DNA from: Terana coerulea
Lineage: Eukaryota; Basidiomycota; Agaricomycetes; Polyporales; Phanerochaetaceae
Direction: 5' to 3'
DNA: 64,000 bases
Assembly (NCBI GenBank): GCA_024811115.1
Contig: JAKOGH010000198.1
Coordinates: 62,001-126,000, forward strand
The position numbers and the translations under genes were made by a program. This document shows, one piece after another, positions 47,630 to 57,881 of this stretch. The first letter of the stretch is position 1. Each line of letters opens with the position of its first letter. The notes under the pieces are model-generated. The model ran no database searches and was not told the origin of the DNA. It saw nothing but the letters and a program-made list of their open reading frames with translations.

Positions 47630-47828
47630 TGGCTTCTCTTGCATGCGCTTACCAGTTTGGACTTTCCACTTTGCTGTTTGTTATCGTGTTCGTTCACTTA
47701 CTCTTGTGTACTCATAGCTGTATATTCACGCGTAATAGCTCCCACTCAAGCGATGTGCGATATGGTTTAAGTTTATGGTATTATGCGCTGCCTGCAGCGA
47801 ATCAACTCTATGGGTATGATGGGTACTT

Positions 47829-49159
47829 TTAGGCCAGGACCCTCGCCAGGAAGCGCATAGCCGCTCCGACTGCTGGCTGATTCGCCTGCTTGGTGGCAGC
47901 TATGTCATCCTCCTGCACGGCCTCCATCTCTTTCTCCTTGCCCTGGTAGTCCAGCGACACCTCATCAAAGAGGGTGGATGAATCCGAGTAGTCGCTGCTG
48001 GGCGTGGAGGCGGCAGTGGACACGGTCGGGTCCCACAGGGACGCGTCGGGGTCGGGGCTCGCGAAGAGGTACTCGTCGTCGGGATAGCCCTGCAGGGAGT
48101 AGATGGAGCCGTTGTGGGCGAACTCGGGGGTAGCGGGCATGGGTGTGCGGGGGTATACGCTGCCGCGGCACACTTGACGGTGGGCTTCGCGGTGGCGAGT
48201 TCGCCGTCGGAGGGGAAGAAGGTGTCGATGGCGAGGATCTCCGCCCGGAGCTCAGCAAGGGTGATGCGGTGAGACGGGATGAAGGTGAATATCCTCTTGA
48301 GCAGATCACCGGCTGCCTTGGAGACAGCGAGCAACTCGAAGATGGCCTCGTTGTTCGAGACGAACTGATGGAAGTGGTGGTCCTCAGTCGAGGCCAAGCG
48401 CCATGGGTTGCGGCCGGTGATCATGTTGGTGAGGATGACGCCCAGAGACCAGATGTCACTGGTCTCGGTAGAGTATGGGGTGAAAGCATGGTCGTCGCCA
48501 ATGCATTCTAAAGACGACTGTCAGATAGGGGCTCTGGAAGAGGGGTGAAGCGAATAAAACACACCTGGGCTCATATAGAAGGAGCTGCCACAACCGAAGT
48601 TGGTGGACACGGCTTGGTCGGTAGCCAAGCCGAAGTCTCTAAGGTACACCTGCGTACCACATTCACTGACGAAGATGTTGTCAGGCTTGAGGTCGCGGTG
48701 GTAGATACCCTGGTCGTGGCACGTTTGCACGGCGTCCAAGATCTGGAGGAAGACGCTGCGAAGCAGGGCGTCATTCCGTGCAAAGGCGTGCTGCTCTACG
48801 ATTGCGCTGTACAGATCGCCACCGGGGCAATAGTCCAGCACAAGGTAGATGAACTCCTCGTCCTCGAGGACGTCGTGGAGCTTGAGGACGTTCGGGTGAC
48901 CGTTCGCGATTTTGTGTGCGACGATCTCCCGGCTTTGCGCCTGGCCCTCCATCGTCCAGTCTGCGGCGCGGCGGAGCACCTTGACTGCGTACTGCTTGGG
49001 AGGACTGGTTGGCGGCGACGAGGTAGCGATGGTCTCCTGCTCAACAGCAAGATAGACCACGCCGTAGGCACCCTCGCCGAGGATCTTGACCAGCAAGAGA
49101 CGACCAGCGTCGACAGTCTGACCCACGCAGTGGGCAGGGGAATAATACTCGGAGAGCAT
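47829..49159 (-). CDS. Ran1-like protein kinase (kinase copy 3)
   Basis: About 424 aa from exons 48565-49159 and 47829-48507. Motifs: [87 protein letters not shown] and KRIFTFIPSHRITLAELR. A one-base deletion near 48165 separates KPTVKCAAA from VYPRTPMPATPEF. The tail (YPDDEYLFASPDPDASLW) is acidic. The single phase-1 intron is shared with the paralogues. The start at 49159 is the first ATG before the N-lobe. Confidence 0.85.
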
Positions 49160-49252
49160 GGCTGGCAGCGAGTTGATAGAAGAAGAAAGAGTGGGTATGA
49201 AGGTGGATGGATGAAGAGAAGTGATATTGAGAATTGGCTGTTCCAGGCTGGG

Positions 49253-49260
49253 TTCTTATA
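49253..49260 (-). promoter_or_regulatory. TATA box of kinase copy 3
   Basis: TATAAGAA on the minus strand, 94 bases upstream of the start at 49159. Confidence 0.45.
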
Positions 49261-49614
49261 CATGGCTGAGATGGCGGCTTGTCAGAATTTGGAGTGTGCG
49301 AGAGGAACCAGTGGGAACGGAAGTAAACTGCTTCGGAATCAAAATATCCGCCTCCAGTCTCGATCGTAACGGCGCTTAAACCACCAGCACCAGTAAGTAC
49401 TTACACTGACATCAGTACTGTGAATAACGCTTCATTATTGCAAGGATAGCCGTCTGAGCCTCCAAGATGTCGTAGCATAGTGAATATAATTCTAACATGT
49501 TTTGTACCAGCCATAAGTCGCATTTCTCACGTCGTGAGCCGTGTACAAGTTCACGGGATCATAGCATCACCGCGGCCTTTGTGGCGTCGATCAATGTCGA
49601 TCACTGATCGGCGA

Positions 49615-49670
49615 CGGAAGCAAAGCCGCGGAGGCATATCCTTATTTGGTCAGTCGCCACTTTGCTTCCG
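49615..49670. promoter_or_regulatory. Inverted repeat upstream of kinase copy 3
   Basis: CGGAAGCAAAG at 49615-49625 and its exact reverse complement at 49660-49670. Each arm is a copy of the decamer found upstream of other kinase copies, and GATCG repeats lie next to it. Confidence 0.55.
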
Positions 49671-49837
49671 GCAACTCCGTGAACTCAGGGCCAAGGCCTC
49701 ACGACGGGGCAGGAGGGTTGGAGCTATGTGTGCCTTCAGCTTATGTAAGTTCGATTCACAGCAATTGATATGCAATATGCAGAAACTTGATTTACAACAT
49801 ATATGTAATACTAGTACAATAATAATACAACACGTTT

Positions 49838-51189
49838 TTATCGCGAAATTTGGTCTACAAATATCTTTTCCATGATACGCTTGAAAATCCTCGCAGGAGA
49901 CTGCGATCTCCACCTCCTCTTTGGAGAGCGTGAGCCCGAATGCGTCGACTCGGAGGAGCGTTGCACAATATCCTTGAACGACGGTATGATCGGCTGTGGT
50001 GGTGGTATAGTGCACTTCCGCAGCGCAGGTCTGGTCCTGTTGCCCTGCAAGTCCCTCCGGCTTGGGTAACCGCCCGCTGATGGTAGGAGCGTGTCCAGTA
50101 ATCTCTGATGAATCCTCCTTGCCCGACTTCGCTGCCCGCGCTACCGCCTCGATGTCCATCTCCATGACCGCCTCGAACGACGAGTTGGAGCTGTCGCGCT
50201 GGGAGTGGTTGCCGCCAAGGTACGACTTCGCTGCGAGCTGGACGTACGTCGACGCGTGCGCGATCTGGTCGTCGGTGAGGAAGAACGTGTCGGCCTCGCA
50301 GATCTTCTGTCTCAGGCGCGCGAGGGTGGTGCGGATCTCGCTGGGCGCGAAGATGCTGCGCAGGATGTCGTCGGCGGCGGCGGAGATGGGCAGCATCTGG
50401 CGGAAGAAGTCGGGGTTGCGGATGTACGAGCGGAAGCAGTCGTCGGCCATGACGGCGCGGCGCCAGGGGTTGTGCCCGGTGATCATGCTGGTGAAGATGA
50501 TGCCCAGCGACCAGACATCGTTCGCCGCACTGCGGTAGCCGGCGTGGCCCATTTCGGTACCAATGCATTCTGGAGTAGGTGCAAGATGAGCGACAGCTTA
50601 TGAGTAATGATAGGAAGAACGTACCTGGACTCATGTATCCCGCTGTGCCTGCGCCAAAGTTCTTACTACAGGGGCTATCCGTGGACAACCCGAAGTCCCC
50701 TAACTTCAGCTCGGTGCCCTCCTTGTTGCACATAATGTTCTCCGGTTTAATGTCTCGATGATAGACGCCGCGAGCGTGGCAGAACGTAAGTGCGTCAATG
50801 AGCTGACACATGGCGTTCTTGACAAGGGCATCGTTGCGGACGAAGGTGCCGCGCTCCGTGAGGAATTTGAAGAGGTCACCGCCGCCGCAGTAGTCGAGCA
50901 CAACAAAGATGTAGCCGTCCTCTTCGAAAACTCGGTGAAGGGTGACGACGTTGGAGTGTGGAGAGACCGCGGTGTGCATGCGAATCTCGCGTTCTTGGAA
51001 TGCAGCTTGGCGAGTGCCTGCCTCGGCCTTGAGCATGCACTTGACAGCGAAAGAGGTGGTTGAGCAGAGGTCGACGGCGCGGAAGACGACGCCTCCTGAG
51101 CCTTGGCCGAGCGGGTCGGCAAGACAGAGCCGACCGCCGTCGATCACCTGACCGACGAGCTGGTCAACTATGGGAACAACGTTGGGCAT
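49838..51189 (-). CDS. Ran1-like protein kinase (kinase copy 4)
   Basis: About 431 aa from exons 50625-51189 and 49838-50569. Motifs: LGQGSGGVVFRAVDL (unusual SGG in the P-loop), FAVKCMLKA, LDYCGGGDLFKF, YHRDIKPENIM, LGDFGLST, FGAGTAGYMSPEC, NDVWSLGIIFTSMITGHNPW and RQMLPISAAADDILRSIF. One extra base in the C run near 50053-50055 shifts the frame; correcting it gives a basic C-terminus ending IFVDQISR. Reading without correction runs on without homology. The shared phase-1 intron is present. Confidence 0.84.
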
Positions 51190-51574
51190 AGCGGATACAG
51201 CGGATGGATTGGAGTGTGTTGGGATGGGAGAAAATTGAACTTTACAATCCATGAAGTGCGCTCTTATACAATCTGCGGATGCTCTTTCCCAACGCATCCG
51301 ACCCGCAAGCGGGATCATCGAGACTGTCGATCGGTGGGCGCCCCGTACGGGATGGCGGTCGGACCATATATGGGCATGAGCGGGACACGATCGCCTCGTT
51401 GTTGACGTCGGCGCAGTGAGCGCTGCTGGCAATGATCGGCAAAACAAAACATAGAGACTTGCCGCGGAACATGAATCGAGGAGAGGAACTGTCGCGCAGC
51501 ATAAGTGGTTCAAACAAATAAGCCAGGGATGGTATTCCGGTCGGACAACGAAACACGCAGCATACAGAACGAGA
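51190..51574. other. Promoter region of kinase copy 4
   Basis: About 0.4 kb. TATAAG (minus strand) at 51263-51268, a close CGGATGC / GCATCCG inverted pair at about 51274-51301 and a GATCG cluster near 51314-51335. Confidence 0.5.
51263..51268 (-). promoter_or_regulatory. TATA box of kinase copy 4
   Basis: TATAAG on the minus strand, 74 bases upstream of the start at 51189. Confidence 0.4.
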
Positions 51575-52393
51575 TCACCAGCCAAGGTCAGCCTCTGCTA
51601 CATGCAAGAAACTTTCTTCGCGGAAGCTAGTAGATATCTCTTCATCCCAGGTGATGCGAGGTAGCGGAATAGGGGCTGAGATGTCCAATCCAGTAGACCA
51701 ATCCTTGCTCTCGTTCATGGAACTAGCCTCTCGTAAACCTTCTAGCATGGACGTGGTCGGTGTTATGCCGTCAGCCATCTCGTCCAGCTCGCCATGAGAC
51801 AACTCGATCCAGCTCTCCTGAGAATAGGCCGACAGCATCGTACGAGTGGTAAGGTCCGCCAGCGCATCGAAAGACCGATGAGTTGTCGCTGGCCAAGCTG
51901 GCAGAGAGCTATCCAGATTTGTGCGTTCCGCGTCCTCGGCAGCGTGCCCGCTGCGATGATCAGAGCCTGGACCCAAGGGCGGAAAGGCCATATTCGGACG
52001 GCGATAGACTATCGCAGGTCTGTTCAACTGCGCGACCTGTCCGGTTAAAGTAGAAAGCCGGAGAGATATGTCGTCTTCCATGGGCCCGAAGTTGAGAGTA
52101 GATACGTGAATGATCTTCCGCCGCGGAGCCGTCTGTTTCTGAGGTGCAGTATCGCATTTCCGAGTCTGTCCGACGGTGGGAAAAAGTTTCGCGAGGTTAC
52201 GCATCGTGGCCGAGCGAACGGTCGACATGAATTTTCCTTGAGTTATTGACCTGCGACGAGCCGAGGGCTTTCTTGTTGGTACAGCCGGTTTGGTGAGCGT
52301 GGCAGGGTCTTTGATCTTGTATGGATCGGAGAGAGAGCCTAGCTTGCTGGCGACCCGGTGCTTCAGAAGGAACGCCGCTTTCATAGAGACCAT
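51575..52393 (-). CDS. Hypothetical protein between the kinases
   Basis: Uninterrupted 272-aa frame, unusual here for lacking introns and frame breaks. The N-terminal third is basic (RKPSARRRSITQGKF), then a disordered middle, then an acidic C-terminus (ITWDEEISTSFREESFLHV). It resembles no kinase and no domain I know. Position between kinase copies 4 and 5 suggests a lineage-specific gene; it could share a promoter region with copy 5. Confidence 0.6.
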   Translation of the reverse strand: MVSMKAAFLLKHRVASKLGSLSDPYKIKDPATLTKPAVPTRKPSARRRSITQGKFMSTVRSATMRNLAKLFPTVGQTRKCDTAPQKQTAPRRKIIHVSTLNFGPMEDDISLRLSTLTGQVAQLNRPAIVYRRPNMAFPPLGPGSDHRSGHAAEDAERTNLDSSLPAWPATTHRSFDALADLTTRTMLSAYSQESWIELSHGELDEMADGITPTTSMLEGLREASSMNESKDWSTGLDISAPIPLPRITWDEEISTSFREESFLHVAEADLGW

Positions 52394-52734
52394 CTTGAGT
52401 GATTAGCAAAGGAGTGTCGAAGGGTGTTAACGAGGTACAGAGAGATGTCGCTCTGAGAGCTGAAAGAATGTGTTGAAAACGAACCCGAGTCAGCCAGCGG
52501 CTGGCGTCAGCTCAGTAACAGGCGCTCGACACGTGCAAGCCATGTGGACGCCACAACGCTCATGCTTGCCATAAGCGTAGGCGCCCTGTCAGCTTGGCTC
52601 ACAACCACCACCAGCTCGACCACACATCACGTCCGTCGTCCCTTTGCCTCTCAATGAATGTGCTCCACTTTACTCGTAGTACCGTAACATTTACAACGGA
52701 ACGCCGTCCACACTCTGTCGTGCGCACCTTTCTC

Positions 52735-52803
52735 TGAGCGGATGCAAATCCTTATTTCGATCGAACCTGCCAGTGATCGAGACGGAAGATTTGCATCCGC
52801 TCA
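52735..52803. promoter_or_regulatory. 16-base perfect inverted repeat upstream of kinase copy 5
   Basis: TGAGCGGATGCAAATC at 52735-52750 and its exact reverse complement at 52788-52803, separated by 37 bases that contain CGATCGA and GTGATCGAG. Arm and core match the pattern upstream of kinase copy 1. Confidence 0.65.
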
Positions 52804-52881
52804 ATATGCCTCCGTTCTGGGATCTTCGCCATTTGGCTCCGTGTATTATCATTCCGCGCGCCCGCTTCCGCAAATAACAGG

Positions 52882-52888
52882 TATAAAG
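52882..52888 (+). promoter_or_regulatory. TATA box of kinase copy 5
   Basis: TATAAAG, 146 bases upstream of the start at 53028. Confidence 0.5.
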
Positions 52889-53027
52889 CACTGCGCCTAA
52901 GCTCACCAATGTCAACAAACTCTTCACTCCTCATCCATCTCAAGTGCGCTGGTCTCACTTGACTTCTTGCTCATCGCAACCAACTACCACTACTCGTTCT
53001 TCTTCTACTACACAACCCACTACCATC

Positions 53028-54360
53028 ATGTCTGCCCACCCTACCATGCCAGACTTCACCGGTGTCCTCGTTGGCGACTATCAGTACGAGCTTGTTCGCA
53101 AGTTGGGTTCCGGAACCTATGGCGTTGTCTACAGCGCCATCGACCTCCACTTCGGCCTATCCTCATCCACCTCGTTTACGTCGCCAAAGGTCGCCATCAA
53201 GATCCTCTCTAAAGAGGGTCTGAGTTCCGGCGCAGCCCAGCGGGTGAGGCGCGAAATCGCCTTCCACGGCACGATGACCGACCATCCCAACGTCGTCTCG
53301 ATGCACGAGGCGTTCGAGGACAGCAACTATGTCTACATCGTTCTGGACTATTGCCCTGGTGGCGACTTGTTCGGGAAGGTTGTGGACGAGAAGCTGTACT
53401 TCAGGAGGGACGACCTGGTGAAGACGGTCTTCCTCCAGATCTTGGATGCCGTAGAGGCTTGCCATCGCAAGGGCATCTACCACCGGGACTTGAAGCCCGA
53501 GAACATCCTCGTCAACGAGGATGGCACCCAGATCTACCTCTCTGACTTTGGGCTTGCCACCAACAACCAAGTCAGTGAGACGTTCGGGTGTGGCAGCTCC
53601 GTACTTCATGAGTCCAGGTAAGCTCTCCACCCCTATTTTAATTTGGATCAGTCGCTAATAGTCTCCCCTCATAGAATGCATTGGCAAGGAGACAAATCGC
53701 ATGCCTTATTCCAATCGCGCCAACGACATCTGGGCTCTCGGCATCATCCTCATCAACATGATCGCCGTTCGCAGTCCGTGGGGCAAAGCACTCACCTCGG
53801 ACGAATGCTTCTGCGAGTTCCTCATGAACCCTAACTTCCTGCGGGAGATGCTCCCCATCTCGGCCGCCGCCGACGACCTCTTCCACCGCATCTTCGCGTA
53901 CGACCCCACCGAGCGCATCACCATCCACGTGCTGCGCGCCGCCGTGCGCGAGATCGACACCTTCTTCATGTCGGACGCCGAGATCGCGAACGGCGGCGAC
54001 GAGGTGCGGATCGCCGCGGAGTATTGCGGCGTGCGCGTCCCCAGCGACGCGCTCGCTGCTGTCGCCCTGGCGGAAATCGCCGCCACTGATGCCGCTGCTC
54101 CTCGCACGCCGGCCGTGCAGGTCGAAAACACTACCCCGACGCCGGCGTCGGATAACTCAGATGCGAGCTCAGATGGCCTCGCTAGCGGGAGCGACCTCGA
54201 GAGTGAGGGGCCCGTGACGCCAGCATTCGACGCGCAGGACTCGGACATAGAAATTCCCGAGCTCCAGCTTCAACTCTCTGAGTTCGGTACCCGTCAGTAC
54301 GAGGCTCAGAGGGAGGGGAAGCCGAGTTCTGGCTACGTGAAACCAATTCATGTGATCTAA
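53028..54360 (+). CDS. Ran1-like protein kinase (kinase copy 5)
   Basis: About 424 aa from exons 53028-53617 and 53675-54360. Motifs: [60 protein letters not shown], then MSPECIGKE, NDIWALGIILINM and REMLPISAAADDLFHRIF. One extra base at about 53601 breaks the end of exon 1 (CGSS then YFMSP). Both its N-lobe (MPDFTG start) and C-lobe are very close to copy 1 on the opposite strand 35 kb away, so these two are probably recent duplicates. The tail is acidic (ELQLQLSEFG). Shared phase-1 intron. Confidence 0.86.
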
Positions 54361-54928
54361 AACTCTAGATTACGCTGGCGTAATCATGGCAATAAAACAT
54401 ATATAAACACTTACTTGAAAGTCTATGTGAGGCGTGATTCGTGAAGTCAATGCGCGTCCAAGCTGGTGAGCTTCAAGCTATATGTAAGGCTCTTGGCATT
54501 GCTCGAGGTGAGAAGAACAAAAGCCCCAACAACTGGTTACATGCACGATGGAAGATGAATGTTCCAACAACGGAAACAACAAAAGAACACGAATGATGAC
54601 AATATACTCCAGAGCGGGAAACAGAGCGGTGACGATGGCGAGGGGAGGGGAGGTGGAAAAGAGAAAAGGTGTATGATGTGCAACGTGGGAGCGAACAGGT
54701 GCGGTGATATTAAAACAGGACAGCGATGCGAAAATTTGACAGGAATAGCATACTCATAATCACATTAAACAGGACTCTTGAGGGCATGACTTGCAAGCGA
54801 AAAAGCTGTAGGACGATCCGGCCGACTTTTGAAGTTCAGAAAACAGAACAATGCGATATGCGATGGTGCGTTGCGTGTGCGTGTGCGAAAGATGCGTGAT
54901 AATATCCGGGTGCGGGGAGAAATGTTGG
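54361..54928. other. Convergent 3' region
   Basis: About 0.57 kb between the stops of kinase copy 5 (+) and the RING/RRM gene (-). A purine-rich stretch lies at 54575-54670. No gene seen. Confidence 0.5.
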
Positions 54929-57686
54929 TTACGCAAACTTCGAGAGTCTCTGGGCAAGCGCTTCGACAACCTGCGCGTCGACGCCGAACTCCTTGGCGAG
55001 ATCTCCGTAGGAGTTGTTTTCCTTAACCGCGTTGTACTTGCGACTAGCTCGAAGGGGAGGGGCGGAGTGAGGGATGTTGGAGGGAGCCAAAGGGGCCATG
55101 GTGTGCGAAGGTACGGGAGAAGAAGTGGACTGGGGAAGCGCAGCTTCCAAGATATCAGAGAGCTTGCTCATCTGTTCGGATGTGAAAGCTAGCCAGCAAC
55201 CATGAGAGATAGACACGAGACACGGCGCGATATTGACACACCTTGGCAGCCCATAGCAGCGCGGACCAGTTCGGCAGCTAAACCAGCCCATTCGGAGAAT
55301 GGGTTGTCCTCAACACGTGTCATGAGGACCTCAACTGCGGTCTGCGTGATCTCTACTCAAACGACCTTCATTAGCGGAGATAGGACGGTGTCAAACCAAC
55401 GACCCTCACCGTACAGCATATCCCTCAGGGAACCGGACCAGAACACTCTGCTATCGTCATCCGCGGGGAATTTCGACAAGATGCTGATAAGAGAGTGGAA
55501 TGGCAATGAAGGAACCTTCAAGAAGTGACTCTACGAGAGAAGATTAATTCACCGTGGTTGATTGGGAAGTAATCAATATACTCACATCTGGAGACCGAAT
55601 CAGGTGAGACAGCGATTTCAACTCGACGTCGGAGATAAGCCCGTGCTGAAGGGAAGCAATTACGTTTTCATTGCCCAAGCCGGAGAGCGACGGCCTTGCG
55701 CCATCGAAGTTTCCTTGCCAGGATGGGAACAGCTAAAAGAATGGTAAGGGAGGTGCATACGAAGCTGATCGTGCATACTTACTGCTCGCATCAGCTCCTC
55801 CTGGTTGCTTCTCGTCACAGTAACACCGCGAGCCCGCTTGCCTTTCCCAAGGACGGAGTTTTGCGACGTTCTCAGGGCAGCCTTGGCATCGTCCGGGCTG
55901 GCCATTTCGACGTAAGCATGACTAAGGGTTTTGCCCTTGCGATCAAGGAGAACGTGAACACGGTCAACAGGATGCTTGAGCCAGGCAGCGATGGCAGGCG
56001 GCGTGATATCCTAAGGAAGACGTGGTTAGTAACGAACAAAGTGACTATATGCGCAGTTACAAACCCAGGGAACGTTGTCAATCCGAAGGACGACGCTTTC
56101 ATCAGACTTGGAAGGCGTTGGCAACTGGCGTGAACGAGGCACGGGAGTGGATGCGCCTTGTGCACGATCCATGAAGTCCTGGAAGCCGCCATTCAACACG
56201 CCTGCGAAAGAGTGGTTATATGCGTCGTCATCGTCCTCGTTCATGCGTGCGGCCATCGATTGAATAGAGGCGGCGACGTTTTCAACCTTCTGTAGCTTGA
56301 AGTCGACGACTTTCGCTTTACAGACCGCACACTCCATGTCCTTCTCGCCGACAATGTTTAATGCGCTTGTGAGACAGCCAGAACACAAGGGGTGGGTGCA
56401 AGGGTCTAAAATGGCCAGAGAGCCTTTGTTGGCACCACATACAGAGCAGGCAGGCAAAGGCTCGGGTTGGCGCGGTTGTTCTGTGTAGGCCGGGAGTGAA
56501 TGTGCATCGTAGTAGACGTCCTCAGACATCATAGAGTTGTCGAAAGGATCGTGGAAGTCTAGAGGCAGAGTCTGGGATTGGGCATGAACACCCACCGCAG
56601 GAGAGAAGATGGGTGCGTAGGGCGCGTAGTCGTCCTCTTCAATATCGAACAGCTCGCTATGCTACAAAATGATGAGCGTGAGCTTGATATGTTTCATGGT
56701 TGACGCTGTCACCCACCTGTCCAAAAACGGGCCTGCGCCGGGTCTGAGCGGGGTCCGTCACGGCGCCGCGAAGTCTATATTGGTTGGCAAGGGCCAGGTT
56801 GGGAGGCGGTGTGTTAAGGTATGCAGGTGAAACAGTGAACGTCTGAGAATGCGAAGCACGAGCGGGAGTCGACAGCTGAGGATTCGGTATCTGGGTGAGA
56901 GGGGAAGGACCAAGCTGAGGCTGGACTTGGGTGAACGCGCGTGCGCGGCGATGCGACGACAAGAAAGGAGCGGGGAGGAGAGCTGAGAAGAGCAAATTTG
57001 GTCATTCCTGCGGAAGATGCCGATGACATTTTGGGCGCACCTTTGTTGACAGAAAAGAAACTGGAGCCATCCAAGTCCATGCCATCATCGTCTGACGCAA
57101 AGTATCGGTTAGTTTACGCTTTGCACTCCGAACAAAGCGCATATATGCACACCTTCGTCGTCTGCGAACTGAGACTCTTCGCTTGGACGCACTTTGATGC
57201 CGTTTTCATTCGCACGATTGCGCCAATTGTCAGCAACGTCAGCGTAGCTTTTCTTATCCTTCATTTTGAAGCTATCCTCCGGGGAAATGGGGATGCTCAT
57301 GCGACGTTGGCCGGCAGTCGAAGCGGGGGTAGCCAAGAACGACGCGTTGGATGACGAGAACGAACGGAGGCTGTGAGGGGTATATGGCGTCGAGATTGAG
57401 GTCACCGGTGTGTACGGAGAGCTGCTGACTTGTCGTTGGTGCGCTCGCTGCACAGTGCGCTGAGGTGTTGCCGGCGGGTTACTTGACTTGCCGCGAAGAA
57501 CGGTAGGCGACGTTGGGGTGGATGCGGTGGGCGGCGGTAAGGAGTGTCGGGGCATCGTGGTCGTAATCGTCGAGATCGGGCTCGTCGTCGTCGGTGACGC
57601 TGAGAAGAAGGCGTATCCGGGTCGGGCGTTGGAGAGAAGGTCGTGGTTGAGGTTGAAGTGGCCGCCACGCGGGGTCGTGGGAACGA
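54929..57686 (-). CDS. RING-type zinc finger plus RRM protein
   Basis: Disordered Ser/Pro N-terminus (TPRGGHFNLNHDLL, then YAFFSAS), a conserved patch YADVADNWRNRANENGIKV, then GLANQYRLRG-like sequence (ALANQYRLRG). A RING-like finger follows: CSVCGANKGSLAILDPCTHP, LCSGCL, CAVC. Then an RRM: VVLRIDNVPWDITPPAIAAW, HAYVEMASPDDAKAAL, RGVTVTRS. The C-terminal part is helical, ending ALAQRLSKFA at 54929. Multiple introns. An extra base near 56985 shifts MTKF from FSALLPAPF. The start is unresolved: the coding frame opens at an acceptor at 57687 and a first exon may lie just upstream; ATG 57555 is the first in-frame start. Likely RNA-binding; no closer identity. Confidence 0.7.
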
Positions 57687-57881
57687 CCTAGCCGAAAACT
57701 ATCGCGACACGTCAGGTGATCGCGCTCGTCGAATATTACGCGTCGCACGACCTTCTCGAAATCCCCTGCACTTGTACTCCCTCCTGCTTGACGGAAGTTG
57801 ATAGTCACATATAATATTAGCAAAGGTCGCTTTAGCATATTTCACAGATTTGGAGAGCTGCCCAATTTTATTCATGAAACT

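Larger units (their letters stand above)
49160..49837. other. Promoter region of kinase copy 3
   Basis: About 0.68 kb. It contains a TATA box, CGGAAGTAAA at 49318-49327, a GATCG cluster at about 49586-49612 and an inverted repeat at 49615-49670. The right end is 3' UTR of kinase copy 4. Confidence 0.55.
52394..53027. other. Divergent promoter region, hypothetical / kinase copy 5
   Basis: About 0.63 kb between divergent starts. The left half has no special feature. The right half holds the large inverted repeat and the TATA box of copy 5. Confidence 0.55.

Noticed and set aside
49650..50050. Uncorrected read-through C-terminus of kinase copy 4
   Set aside because: It runs on into hydrophobic, Cys-rich sequence unlike kinase tails; the other frame gives a basic tail and a nearby stop.
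17855..54360. Calling the five frame-broken kinases pseudogenes
   Set aside because: Each regains full length after one or two single-base changes, catalytic motifs are intact, and similar breaks affect unrelated core genes such as WAPL.
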